Shown: positions 42,401 to 51,995, numbered from the stretch's first letter. The stretch is 64,000 nt of DNA from Eutreptiella sp. 'Long Island Sound 2002' (GCA_964036045.1 OZ038380.1:172783529-172847528), one strand, 5' to 3'. Program-made: numbers and translations. Notes: generated by a model not told the origin, from the sequence alone.

Positions 42401-43172
42401 GTATCTATACTCCGTTGGAAAAGGATACGTCCCAGGCGTATACCACCACCCGAGGGCAGGCACACACCAGGGGGATCCACTCTCCCCGGCGCTGTTCTCC
42501 CTGGTGGCATCCTTCGTGATTTTCCCACTACAAGACCTGGGTCCAGTACTGACTGTCATGATGTGTGCAGATGACCTCATCATTTTCTTTGATGGAAGAG
42601 CCAACCCACATCTGTTGAAAAGGGTATGGGAAGTGGTTTCACGTTTCGGACAGTTTTCGGGGTTGAAGGTCAACCTGAACAAAACGGCAGCGATAGTTCG
42701 CAACTGTGGGGGATTGGAGTGGGCGAGGTGCTTTCGGGACATTGGAGTGGATGTCAAAAACTTCGTCAAGTATCTGGGTGTACGCTTGGGGAATATTCGG
42801 CACCAACAAGACGACCAAGGATGGGGGCTGACGATGGAGCAGGCCTTCGCACCAGCACTGCAAGAGGCCTTCCGTCGCGCAAGGGTGGTATCCACGTTGC
42901 AACTTTCCATGAACGAACGAGCATTCATGCTGAGATCATGGATTCTGCCGGTCATGGCATGGGTATCCAAGGCATATTACGCCCCAGTCTCGGTGATCAG
43001 ACAACTTAAGTTGGTGTATCACGTGACTATGGGTACTAACAGCTGGGGAATCACCTTACCAATCCTCTCACGACCAAGAACGCAAGGGGGACTGGCACTA
43101 CCAGAACCAGAACTGTTTCTAATGCACCAGGCGGCGGCTCCGTTCGTCAGCCTGTTGGGAGACCCTCACTAA
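36417..43172 (+). CDS. Non-LTR retrotransposon ORF2 with triplicated EN-half/RT segment
   Basis: The 2251-codon frame starts at the ATG overlapping the ORF1 stop. The N-terminus is an APE-type endonuclease: VLSQNINGFQTK, FFAIQEPHF (Glu), RGGVALAW, LILCADHNSL (where related enzymes have GDFN), then RRIDRIHT and SDHKAILAEF. From codon 177 a 658-codon segment is present three times, each containing the last third of the endonuclease and a full reverse transcriptase: LRPIALQ, SVDFRNAFPTM (motif A), GTHQGDPLSP (motif B), MMCADDLIIFF (motif C, ADD) and GLKVNLNKT (motif D). Without the extra copies the frame would be about 935 codons, normal for this part. The frame ends in TAA at 43170-43172, while sensible coding (DKAVETFYAWATAIG) continues to about 43345 in the same frame, then shifts. 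The protein as it stands would carry three RT domains. Confidence 0.85.
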   Translation: MTSASSILSSTLRVLSQNINGFQTKITMRKRKQKRTVALGSLLRSLEVDFFAIQEPHFVTVEDRQAGVQCLSKYGYGLDGPLHEEGRGGVALAWKTSKWTLQSMKFLSPRALKASLSSGPLEITIVVVHFHHKHTRRQSQWKDIAKELHGPNLILCADHNSLVVKHRDAFAPPEFEHDTSLRARDQEVTTLAKAGLQDVWVDIHCPTLTDIKDKEASCPTGFTYGYQREGERLDPQRLRRIDRIHTTSELLSLATSVYPMFAANSDHKAILAEFTPPSFDTEDTVPRFYCPETILHDPEAKDYLETSLKSIKSTGDQWWEGALSCIQKKAINHQREHKNKKQSVELQALRFLRGSTRDSVAPAVYQFLSSLGIAATDAATAYTLLVGPYEKAQRDRTGMETPSKLKGVITTGETSGDPRTQRNELYRLMRELQERKKLQQLVSRTGSAIRGAKAVAKELVDHWDKVSTPTGSTEEDCVAYLKSLGVEQRLRKAGRLLFKQLSLDIIHEGLKRLNSNSSPGLDGFSAKFFKRFSDIFEPQMYDSMKRFLEVGKMPETRTSGVVTMIPKTKAMQTPHSLRPIALQTTRQKWLTNILLIQLEDVLLHCIPSQQTGFLRHRSILQHVYGSRALWDGLSEGAALSVDFRNAFPTMSHEMVSAALGLMCIPFLYIRLILHLLRAPYLYSVGKGYVPGVYHHPRAGTHQGDPLSPALFSLVASFVIFPLQDLGPVLTVMMCADDLIIFFDGRANPQLLKRVWEVVSRFGQFSGLKVNLNKTAAIVRNCGGLEWARCFRDIGVDVKNFVKYLGVRLGNIRHQQDDQGWGLTMEQAFAPALQEDDTSLRARDQEVTTLAKAGLQDVWVDIHCPTLTDIKDKEASCPTGFTYGYQREGERLDPQRLRRIDRIHTTSELLSLATSVYPMFAANSDHKAILAEFTPPSFDTEDTVPRFYCPETILHDPEAMDDLETSLKSIKSTGGQWWEEALSCIQKKAINHQREHKNKKQLVELQALRFLRGSTRDSVAPAVYQFLSSLGIAATDAATAYTLLVGPYEKAQRDRTGMETPSKLKGVITTGETSGDPRTQRNELYRLMRELQERKKLQQLVSRTGSAIRGAKAVAKELVDHWDKVSTPTGSTEEDCVAYLKSLGVEQRLRKAGRLLFKQLSLDIIHEGLKRLNSNSSPGLDGFSAKFFKRFSDIFEPQMYDSMKRFLEVGKMPETRTSGVVTMIPKTKAMQTPHSLRPIALQTTRQKWLTNILLIQLEDVLLHCIPSQQTGFLRHKSILQHVYGSRALWDGLSEGAALSVDFRNAFPTMSHEMVSAALGLMCIPFLYIRLILHLLRAPYLYSVGKGYVPGVYHHPRAGTHQGDPLSPALFSLVASFVIFPLQDLGPVLTVMMCADDLIIFFDGRANPQLLKRVWEVVSRFGQFSGLKVNLNKTAAIVRNCGGLEWARCFRDIGVDVKNFVKYLGVRLGNIRHQQDDQGWGLTMEQAFAPALQEDDTSLRARDQEVTTLAKAGLQDVWVDIHCPTLTDIKDKEASCPTGFTYGYQREGERLDPQRLRRIDRIHTTSELLSLATSVYPMFAANSDHKAILAEFTPPSFDTEDTVPRFYCPETILHDPEAMDDLETSLKSIKSTGGQWWEEALSCIQKKAINHQREHKNKKQSVELQALRFLRGSTRDSVAPAVYQFLSSLGIAATDAATAYTLLVGVYEKAQRDRTGMETPSKLKGVITTGETSGDPRTQRNELYRLMRELQERKKLQQLVSRTGSAIRGAKAVAKELVDHWDKVSTPTGSTEEDCVAYLKSLGVEQRLRKAGRLLFKQLSLDIIHEGLKRLNSNSSPGLDGFSAKFFKRFSDIFEPQMYDSMKRFLEVGKMPETWTSGVVTMIPKTKAMQTPHSLRPIALQTTRQKWLTNILLIQLEDVLLHCIPSQQTGFLRHRSILQHVYGSRALWDGLSEGAALSVDFRNAFPTMSHEMVSAALGLMCIPFLYIRLILHLLRAPYLYSVGKGYVPGVYHHPRAGTHQGDPLSPALFSLVASFVIFPLQDLGPVLTVMMCADDLIIFFDGRANPHLLKRVWEVVSRFGQFSGLKVNLNKTAAIVRNCGGLEWARCFRDIGVDVKNFVKYLGVRLGNIRHQQDDQGWGLTMEQAFAPALQEAFRRARVVSTLQLSMNERAFMLRSWILPVMAWVSKAYYAPVSVIRQLKLVYHVTMGTNSWGITLPILSRPRTQGGLALPEPELFLMHQAAAPFVSLLGDPH
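36946..42867 (+). repeat. In-frame tandem triplication, 1974-bp unit
   Basis: Copies at 36946-38919, 38920-40893 and 40894-42867. The unit is exactly 658 codons. Copies are more than 99% identical but distinguishable: copies 2 and 3 share AMDDLE and GGQWWEE where copy 1 has AKDYLE and GDQWWEG; copy 2 alone has KQLVE and FLRHKS; copy 3 alone has GVYEKA, PETWTS and NPHLLK. Junctions share only a short 'gag' with the flanks (gagcatgac on the left, caagaggcc on the right). Confidence 0.95.
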
Positions 43173-45099
43173 TTCCCTGACAAGGCAGTTGAGACCTTCT
43201 ACGCATGGGCAACAGCCATAGGGTTCACACCATCCAAGGACAACCTTCCATATATTCAAATGGGCATGGTCCGAACGGCAGATCTCACATTTCTGGGATG
43301 GTCGGCGAAGGCACACTCCAACATTCAGCGAGTGGCAGGGGGTGCTTACGTGGGGTCAATTCCAAGGCTTGGAGGACGCAAGATTGTTCAATGCACTGCC
43401 TCGGACATGGAAAGGGGTCTACAATCATGGCGGACGACTCCTCAACAAAGTCATGTCACAAGGGGGGTTTGATACCCCCGCGGTCCATACCCAAAACTGG
43501 ACCAGGGCATGGCTGCTCCAGTTCTACGCCTCTCAGCCAGGGGTCCGCGACCCGCAAACACCGGAGGTATGGGAACAGCTGGCACAGGCACAGCTACCAC
43601 CGAGGGCTCACGACTTTGCGCGAAAGGCGCTATGGCACAAACTGACCGTACATGCAAGAGTCTACAAGAGGTCACGCACTGACAAGTGCCCGGTTTGCTC
43701 ACAAAAGGAGACGATCCAACACGCGATGGTCGGATGCCCCATGTTCAAAGCAGCAGCGGCGGTTATACAGCACTACTATGGCCAGGTGACAACTGATAAC
43801 GGGACATCCACAGTTCGAGATATGATGGAGTCTGACGACCAAGAATGGTTGCTGAAAACGAACCAAGGCTGGGCGATGTGGTCAGCAAGAAGTGCCCACT
43901 GGCGATATCTATGCGAAGTCAAGGCAGGAGCGTCGCCGGTGTTCGCGTCATACCTTACAACATTGCTAAGGGAGCTATGTGAGTGGGTGGGATTTTACAC
44001 AGGGGAGCACAGGGAACAATGGAAAGGATTTCAAAAATCACTGGAACAACTTCGAGACACCGGAGTGCAGCCACGACAAGGGGAAGTGCAAGTACGTGGG
44101 GGACTGAATGCGTGGTGGCAAACACACACGGAATGCTTCACCCAAGAAAAATCAGCCGACAATCAAAGTTGGCAAAGGGCAACGGAGTCACGCCCGAAGC
44201 GCCCGAGGCAGGCAGGCCCGGGAGTGCTACAAGGAGTGCAAGAACTGATTGCAGAACTGGTGGAGAAGGGCTACAGGATAGTGTACACTGATGGGTCGTC
44301 GAAGCGACTGGGCCACAAGGACATGCGCAGGGCCGGGGGATTTGGCGTGTTCGCGGCGGAAGACGACCAAGGACCAGAGGTGCGCTTCTGTGGCTACGTA
44401 CCAACACATTACAGGCAAACAAACAACGGAGCAGAGCTTTGGGTAGCCGTGGAAGCCTTACAGGGTTTCTGGGTGCCAAAACTGGCAATCCTCACCGACT
44501 CACAATACCTGCAGCTGGGAGCGACTGGCAGGGCCCAACACTGGAAGTCAAAGGGATGGACAACCACATCTGGAAAACTGCAAGTCCACGTCCCAGTCTG
44601 GGAAATACTGCTCCAGGAAATGGCGACGCCGGGTAGAGAAGTCAGGTGGGAACATGTCCCAGCGCATGTCAACGTGCAGGGAAATGAGATGGCGAATGGA
44701 TTGGCCATGGAAGGCATGTGTTCAAGCCCACTGTGGTCACAGCATGTTGCACCAAAATCATCATCTGGGTCAGAGTCCACGGTAGGTTTGAGGGGAGGGT
44801 CGGGATCAGAGTCAGAGGGCACAAGGGCACTCTGGTCATCCCTGGGTATGGTACCCATGGACAGTGATGAACTGACAGGGGAAGCATCCGGGGAGCCAGC
44901 GCCACGTGGGATGGGACCGTACTCCTCAAGCAATACAGAAAGTGAGGAAATGAGACCAGGACACACACACCAGGGAGTGCTGTCGAGTGCACTGTCAGCA
45001 GCAGACACACTGTCCTTCAGCACTGATGTGAGTGACACCAGGCGACAGCGCAAGAAGCGAAGGCTCGGGAAACGCAGGAACCCAGGACAGGGTCGATAA
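43173..45099 (+). pseudogene. Retrotransposon ORF2 C-terminus: zinc knuckle and RNase H, frameshifted
   Basis: After the TAA at 43172 the ORF2 frame remains coding-like to about 43345. A shift then leads into an open frame ending at the TAA at 45099. That frame has VLTWGQFQGLED, a CPVC...H...C knuckle (CPVCSQKETIQHAMVGC) and an RNase HI domain: VYTDGSSK (Asp), NNGAELWVAVEAL (Glu), ILTDSQYL (Asp) and GNEMANGLA, where the fourth catalytic Asp is replaced by Asn. A Ser/Glu-rich spacer and an Arg/Lys-rich end (RRQRKKRRLGKRR) follow. So the element needs one nonsense and one frameshift change to be whole. RNase H would remove the RNA template during reverse transcription. Confidence 0.8.
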
Positions 45100-46180
45100 T
45101 GCCAGAGCCAGAAGCCCTTGCACAATGGAACAGACATCCCACAGGCACCAAGCACAGCAATGCATGGAGCGAGAGACCGGGGCTAACCGGCGCAAAGGGA
45201 GGTGGTGGGTTCGAGCTGACCAGGGTTCGAGCTGATCAGGGTGGGTTTGAGCTGACCAAGGTAAAAGGGACGCCACGGCGGCACGGAACAGCCGAGAAAT
45301 GTCAAGAAATGAAAAAGCAGCGTGCCGTAGCGCCCCTGAGCCACAGGCTCGACACGTTGTCACGTGTTGAACAGCCGAAGCAAGACTGGGGCGGCGAGAG
45401 TGCGGCCCAAGTGAGGATGACGGAAGTAGGCATGAATGTGTGGGCGGCATGCGCATGCATGGTGGGGAGCTGAAATGGTATGCGCCACACGCCAAACAAC
45501 AATGATTTGTTGAATTGCCTGACAGACGGAGCACATACTGAAATGCCGATACGCCCTTGCGCCATCCAAGGCGCCATTGCGCCCCTGAGGATTGAGTATG
45601 ACACGTCCTCACGAGCCAGAGAGCAAGTGCATGACAGGGTCACGACCTGCAGGGCAAGGGTTAGAGACTAACCGGCACTGTGGGTGGGTGGTGGGTGCGA
45701 GCTGACCTAAATGTCCAGAGGACCAGTGCCTATGCACAGTCAGCAACCACCTGGTGTGGTACAGAACTGGTCTACGCTGCAGTGCAGCAAGCAAAACACT
45801 GAACAATGTGGTTATGACCATGCGCCTGTGACACGGGGGCGTATGCGAGCCCGGTTTCCGTTGCCTCATGGCCCCCCTTGCCAATGGACCCCCCTCTCGA
45901 AAGAAGAAACATGGCCACGTCCAGACCAATCTACGGATGCGGCACATTTCCACTTACTCAACTGCTCAACTCACCCAGGAAGCAACGGCAACGAGGCAAA
46001 AGCAAACCCAAAGATGGCAGCGCACAATTGTGTGTGACGTGGTGCAAAGTGACAGAGAGAGAGAGAGAGAGAGAGGAGCTGGAAGTCACACATCCGAAAT
46101 GGATATAAAAGTGCCCTGCCTCCACAATCGCTATCCCACATACAACAAACAGCGTCATTGGACGGCGTCGTGGTTCAACA
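45100..46180. other. Retrotransposon 3' flank and non-coding DNA
   Basis: A short-period repeat of 'gggttYgagctgaccagg' lies at 45208-45262, consistent with a LINE 3' untranslated region but with no clear poly-A end. The 'cgaaagaagaaacatgg' repeat word recurs at about 45898. A GA microsatellite lies at 46054-46075 and a TATA-like 'ggatataaaag' at 46098. No gene is supported. Confidence 0.45.
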
Positions 46181-46183
46181 ACA

Positions 46184-46558
46184 TCACCAAGCGTGCTGTC
46201 GGCCCTCTTCGGTTAGTTGATATTTTCCACCAGACACCGTGACAAACCCCGCAGAAACGGCGTCGTTGAGGGCTGTCTGTACCTGTTGCCGCACGTTGCC
46301 GGGTAACCACATGCAGGCTTGGCCCTGAGCGCCCGTTATGGCGGCGCCACCCGTACCCCGGCTGTACAGCAACCGGACCATCCATTCCACCTTTCGCACC
46401 TGCGCGGGACTCCGCATATGCAGCAGAGCCTGTCGCACCCTCACAGAGTAGGGATCGACACCCCCCTCCTCATTTTCGGGTTCCACGCCACCATACTCCG
46501 GGAAGGGGTCGGTTTCTGGGAACCGTAGATGGGATTTGTATCTGGGAATAGTTGCCAT
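46184..46558 (-). CDS. Small protein with winged-helix-like C-terminus
   Basis: 124 residues from the ATG at 46558 (MATIPRYKSHLRFPE). The N-terminal third is acidic and Pro-rich (PEYGGVEPENEEGGVDP). The rest alternates helices (YSVRVRQALLHM, VRKVEWMVRLLYSRG) and ends VRQQVQTALNDAVSAGFV followed by a short hairpin-like VSGGKYQLTEEGR. Helix then 'G-F-V-x-V-x-G-G-K-Y-x-L-T-x-x-G' is the usual look of a winged-helix wing. DNA binding is inferred only. The longer frame upstream lacks support. It could be another virus-like gene, but it is 12 kb from the cluster. Confidence 0.45.
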   Translation of the reverse strand: MATIPRYKSHLRFPETDPFPEYGGVEPENEEGGVDPYSVRVRQALLHMRSPAQVRKVEWMVRLLYSRGTGGAAITGAQGQACMWLPGNVRQQVQTALNDAVSAGFVTVSGGKYQLTEEGRQHAW

Positions 46559-46721
46559 ACTGGAACAACGCAAGACTGCAAAACGGGAGGGAAATTGTAG
46601 CGGAGAAGGCAACCTGCCCACAGCCTGATCTGCCATCAGCCCCCGTCCACGCTGCACCCCCCTCCAGACACAGATGGGTCCCCTGAGGGCTGAGGGCTGG
46701 GGGGGGGAGGGGGGGGGGGGA

Positions 46722-47645
46722 CTGCTTTTTCCCTAGTGCTGGGCAGTGGGTACCCCCCAGAAGGCAAGGGTTATGTGTCCATTTTTATGCAATTTGGGCC
46801 ATATCTGATTTTTTCCCCATGCTTAGCCGCGGGGAGCCTCGAGAAGGCAGGGAGGGGTTGTGTAGCCATCTTGCTCACATTTGGGCCATTTCTGACCCCC
46901 TCCCCCCCCCTGCTGAGCACAAGGGATTCTGGAGAAGGCAGGGGTTGTGTAGCCATCTTGCCCAGATTTGGGCCACTTCTGATTTTTTCCCCGTGCTTGA
47001 TAGTGGGGACCCCCGAGAAGATAAACGGTATGTATCCATCTTGCCCAGATCTTGGGACATTTTTGGATTTTCTCCCGTGCTAGGCAGTGGGGACCCCCTA
47101 GAGGCAAGGACTTTTTCCCCGTGCTGGGCAGCGGGGACCCCCGAGAAGGCAAGGGTTATGTAATTATCTTACGGCCATTTCTGAATTTTTCTCTGTGTTG
47201 TGTGGTGGGGACCCCCGAGATTGCAAGGGTGATATAGCCATCTTGCCCAAGTTCGGGCCATTTCTGCTTTTTTCCCCGTGTTGGGCAATGAGGACCCCCA
47301 AGAAGGCAAGGGTTGTGTAGTCATCTAGCCCAGATTCTGATTTTTTCCCCGTGCTTGATAGTGGGGACCCCCGAGAAGATAAACGGTATGTATCCATCTT
47401 GCCCAGATCTTGGGACATTTTTGGATTTTCTCCCGTGCTAGGCAGTGGGGACCCCCTAGAGGCAAGGACTTTTTCCCCGTGCTGGGCATTGGGGATTCCC
47501 GGTAAGGTAGGGGTCATGTCGCCATCTTGCCCAGATTCAGGCCATTTCTGAATTTCACCCTGTGCTGGGCAGTGGGGACCCCCAAGAAGGTAGGGGCTGT
47601 AGCCATCTTGCCCAGATTTGGGCCGTTTCTGATTTTCCCCCCGAT
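46722..47645. repeat. Minisatellite array 1 (roughly 70-85-bp units)
   Basis: Units of 'gggacccccgagaaggcaagggttatgtagccatcttgcccagatttgggccatttctgattttttccccgtgctgggcagtg'. Segment 46722-47336 is duplicated at 57869-58483, and 47336-47500 repeats 46979-47135. All ORFs here are shadows. Confidence 0.9.
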
Positions 47646-47844
47646 CCCTGCAGATGGGCCTCAAAATGTCAGGTGCTCCATGTGGGTGTTAAGGCCATGG
47701 TAAGGCCAGCATGATTTTGCTATGCAACATGCAAAAATATGCAGTGTTTTGTTGAAATTTTAGGTGGAAAACGTGTTTGATAATGGCAAAATTTGTTGAA
47801 ATGGTGTTCGCAACCCCGGAACGGGCATCCTGTAAACGACCATC

Positions 47845-50799
47845 ATGCAGGGCATTATCATTAGCATGTGGAAGGCCTGTGTCATGGAATTGAGAGGTGC
47901 CAAGGAAGCACAACCTCTTCGTCTCAGGTGTCTTTGTGACAACATGTCCCAGGAATTTAATGACTGCCTTTCTTCTTCACCAGTGGGAAGAGTGGCGGAT
48001 GAAGCTGATGTGATTGAGAGTGACTCTCGCCACTGCTTGATTATGCAGAATAGCGGCCTGTCTGTTCATCTTTCTCCCTCTTTTCCTGGCTGCCCTCAGC
48101 AGCAGCTCCCAAGCTCGGAGTCAACAGACATGGACAGGCCGCTGCACATCAGCCGGCAATTGGCGCCACCGAAGAGACGAAATTTCCTGTCATCCAATGA
48201 CATCGGCAATGCATCCAGCACATCAAGCAGCGCCCGCGCGTCCCTGCAGCCGCACCCATCCTCCAGTTCAAAGGAGCACCCATCCTCCAGCTCAAAGGAG
48301 CACCCATCCTCCAGTTCAAAGGAGCACCCATCCTCCAGCTCAAAGGAGCACCCATCCTCCAGCTCAAAGGAGCACCCATCCTCCAGCTCAAAGGAGCACC
48401 CATCCTCCAGTTCAAAGGAGCACCCATCCTCCAGCTCAAAGGAGCACCCATCCTCCAGTTCAAAGGAGCACCCATCCTCCAGCTCAAAGGAGCACCCATC
48501 CTCCAGCTCAAAGGATCAGAACAATACCGCTGAAGACAAACAGGACCACACGCCCATTGCCATGGAGGCGGTCCATCCCGCTGCAGAAGAAGAGCCCACA
48601 TTTTCAAGGCTGCGCTGTGCCATTCGCAGCAAAGACCTGTATCGTTGGTGTGCAACCAGTGGTGTTCTGCTGTCTCTGCAGGTCATTGCTGCGGTAGCGC
48701 ACAGCCAGTTCCAGGTGGTTCCACACTTGTCAGTATTCTGTGGTCTTGTCCTGCTTTTGTACTCGGTGGCTTTGGCTGCGACCATTTACTTCCTCGATTT
48801 GGCCAGACCGTACGCTGCATACCTGCTGGCGATTGGGTCCGTGTTGATGACAGGCCAAACGGCATGGTATTGTGACAGCTTTGTTGCGCTTGTCAAGAGT
48901 GAGATCCTCTTGGAACTGCCCTCTCTGCAGAACACAGCACTCCCCAAATTCTTTTTGGGTGCGTCCCCCATCGATTTCCTGGATACTGCCATGCTTTTTG
49001 TCATCCTATTTCAGAACTGTTTGCAGTCCAGCTGCCTGACCCGTCTAGGCGTGCGGGTGACCGCCATCGCCAGTGTGGTCCAATGGGTGGTCATCGCTTG
49101 CTGGCCCCTGGTGTCCCCCAACTCATTCCCTGCATGATTTTCCCGCGTAGGCGCCACAGGGCTGTGGACGGTTCATTTGATCTGGTCGAGCTACGTGTGG
49201 GAGTCTGATTTGAAACGGCACTCGCAGCTTGTGGACGACCTGCAGCAATCCGTGGCAGACATCTCCAAGGACCTCCAGGCCCGTCAAGACGCTGACAGCG
49301 TGTTGAACCACCTTCTGAAGAACACGATGGCGGACACTGGCGGATGCATCGACTTGTTTCAGCAGCAGACGGCGGTCGAACAGAACCGTGCGCTTCTCAC
49401 CAAAGCCTCCGATTCCCTCTTCAGAGGGATGTGGTGGTGCAAGATGCGGGAAGCAATGCTGAGGATGGTCGCCGGCCACTACGAGACGGAGCTGGTCCCT
49501 ACCGGCCTTCAAGGGTTTACTCTAGACCTCATCAGGGGCCGGGAGATCACGTACGAGTGCCCTCAGGTGGCGGTGGAGCTGGACCCGATGGTGTGCAACG
49601 TTGTGTTGGACAACGCCATGACCAATGCACAGAGGCATGGGTGCCCCCGAGACCCACGGGTGACCCTTACTGTCAAGGTCACACCCGAAGATGGCGAGCG
49701 CTTGGGCGAGGGTGTGCGGGTCCGGGTCCGGTTTTTGGTGAGCAACCGCGCGAACCCCAAACGCCCGGCCATGCAAACCCGCTGGTCATCCCATCGAGAG
49801 GTTCGCAGGATCTCCGTGGCGTCGCGCAAAGACCCGTTGCGCCCCACGTTGTCCGATGGGCTGGGCCTCCAGCACATCGCTATGGCCGCGAGGGTGAGCG
49901 GCATGACTGCCGAGCTCTGGCAAGAAGGCGAGGAGGTGTTCTTTCAGCTGTGCTTCAGCTCCGTAGCCGCACCAGCGGAGGCGACCGATGCAGCGGCCGG
50001 GCAGGCGGCGTGCCCCTTTCCACCGGGACTGACCATCTTGTGTCTTGACGACAGCGACATCGCCCGGGTCACTCTGGAGCCGCACCTGCAGGACGTGGTC
50101 CCGAACGGCACCGTATTGATGTACGGGAAAGACCTGGACGAAGTGGAGGCGTTCAAGCGGACCGCCCTGGAGAGCGGCGACATCCTCATCCTCGACGAGA
50201 ACGTGGTCTTGCCGGGGGTGGAGCTGCAGGCAAGTGCGATCCTCAAGGAGCTAATGGAGAAGGGGTACGACGGGTTTGCGTGCATTCGGTCGGGCAACTC
50301 GGACCCGGCCGCCGAGGCGCTCTCCGCCCGCAGCGGCGCGCACTGGCACGTCGGGAAGGAGGTGCCCGTGCGCCAGATGATCAGGGACCTGCAGAACCGG
50401 TACGCCAAGTTCCCGGGGCGGAAGGCCGTGCCCCCCGAAGACGATGTTGTGGATGCCCCGGTGGGACCCCGGTGTATGTCGCGCGAAGCGTTCGCCTGGC
50501 AGACCTGGCCCAAGCACCTAAAGCTCGTTCCCGCCGACCTGTCCACGACTGGTACGGCAAGCAGCAAGGGGCCAAGCAGCGGCTTCGGTGACAACTTCCA
50601 GCCGATCGCACCCGGTCACGCCCCCTTGGGGTTGGCGACCTGTGACGACACAAGATCGTCGACCCATGAAGGGTCGAGCCACAGAGGGAAGTATGCATCG
50701 AGCAGTCGAAAGGCATCGAGCAGAGCTACATCATCGAGTGGCAGAGGGACAGGCAGCATGACGTGCCCGGCTGCGATACCGCCAAGTCCCCAGCGGTAG
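47845..50799 (+). pseudogene. Six-TM hybrid histidine kinase with receiver domain, one in-frame TGA
   Basis: One frame runs 47845-50799 (985 codons) broken only by TGA at 49135-49137. Order: Ser-rich disordered N-terminus with 11 tandem HPSSSSKE units (about residues 138-225), five hydrophobic helices (about 265-425) and a sixth just after the TGA (ATGLWTVHLIWSSYVWE). Then a coiled segment leads to the H-box LNHLLKNTMAD (His at about 489), an ATPase domain with LDNAMTNAQRHG (N-box, about 590) and SDGLGLQHIAM (G-box, about 672), and a receiver with ILCLDDSD (about 735) and DILILDEN (phosphoacceptor Asp at about 784). The C-terminus is Ser-rich. Such kinases autophosphorylate on His and pass phosphate to the receiver Asp; the missing periplasmic or sensor domain leaves the signal unknown. 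The TGA sits between helix 5 and helix 6 and is one change from TGG. An unrecognised short intron at the TGA is possible. The start Met is uncertain. Confidence 0.7.
48256..48519 (+). repeat. 24-bp coding repeat (HPSSSSKE x11)
   Basis: Eleven units of 'cacccatcctccagYtcaaaggag', differing only at one silent C/T. The last unit ends in GAT (KD). It lies in the histidine-kinase N-terminus. Confidence 0.95.
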
Positions 50800-51750
50800 C
50801 GTGTGCCAGCCACGCGTAGTAGATTCATGTGGGTCGGAGGGGTGTGATCTCCCCCGCCAACCGGCCGTCTGGCGCTTCCTGGCCATGTAGTTGTTTTTCC
50901 TGCCAGGGCTTGACCGACCGCGGATCCATGCGCGCTTAGGCCCCTCGATCGGTTTGCCCAGTACCCCTTTGTCCTCCTGCGTGGACATTGCCTCGTGTTT
51001 TGCTTCAAGGCTGCTTCTTGCTTCTTGTTGTTGCGGATGCCAAGCATTCGGCCCAGGCTGTTGCTGAGTGTGGCAGACACCCTGTGGGGGGTGGGGGGGG
51101 GGTCAAAGCCAAAACAAAGTTTGGGTCCCTAAAATGGGCCTCAAATTCTTGGCCACATCAAGTAATTTTCGTTTTTGCCCTGGGGAAAGTTTGCTGATGT
51201 GGGTGGGTGAGTCGGTAGGTCGGCTGAGGCTGGCCAGGACCCCAAACGACCCCCCCCCCCCCCATTCGAAGGGTCACTAAGCACGCCCCCGCCTAACGCC
51301 CCTCGGGTCCAAGGCATACCTTACCCTCATACATCGATTTCGTACCAGTGCAGTCGCAACCACAACAACATTGTTGACCAGCCTGTTTGAGACAATTGGG
51401 GTCTCGTGTGTGGTAGGGGGTGGATTGGGCGTCTACTGTGACCTCTGTATCCAGCGGAAGTGGGTGTTGAAGGTGTGGGTATGCGTTACCAGAACGGAAT
51501 TGAGTTGGTGTACGTGGTGGCTCTACACGGGGGCACTTGGGGGCGATTGACGATGGCATTGCAATCATGTCTGCTGCCATGAAGATGGTTGAATGGATCG
51601 CATAGGTCCATGAGCTGGCGGGTGGTTTCTTGGTTTTCTGGGGATGCTCCGTGCCCGTGCCCAAAAAGGGGGGAGGGCAAAGGGCAACTGTTGTGCGCCG
51701 GTTGTGGGGATGGCAGGGGACCCGGCTGCTTTGTGCAGCCCCCCCCCCCC
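50800..51750. other. No gene recognised
   Basis: Downstream of the kinase ORF. G-run at 51090-51102, C-run at about 51250-51264, C-run of 17 at 51740-51756. Short ORFs on both strands show no motif. Confidence 0.45.
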
Positions 51751-51756
51751 CCCCCC

Positions 51757-51995
51757 CGCCCGTGCATCTTCACAAATCTAAGTGGCTCATATCCAGCAAA
51801 CACTCATATCCCCACCCGTGCATCTTCACAAATCCAAGTGGCTCATGTCCAGCAAACACTCATACCCCCGCACGTGCATCTTCACAAATCCAAGTGGCTC
51901 ATGTCCAGCAAACACTCATACCCCTGCCCGTGCATCTTCACAAATCCAAGTGGCTCATGTCCAGCAAACACTCATACCCCCACCCGTGCATCTTG
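51757..51995. repeat. 56-bp tandem repeat, small array (four units)
   Basis: Same unit as 52790-53940, separated from it by about 800 bp that include a duplicated border ('gggtttgggaaatggacatc' at 52062 and 52735). Confidence 0.9.

Noticed and set aside
36417-43172. Assembly artefact from collapsed identical reads
   Set aside because: Each of the three units has private substitutions, and two share derived ones, which a simple echo would not give. Long-read confirmation is still needed, so the possibility is lowered but not excluded.
45208-45262. tRNA B-box (ggttcgagctg) cluster
   Set aside because: The words are tandem 'gggttcgagctgacc' units in the LINE 3' flank with no matching A box or clover-leaf.
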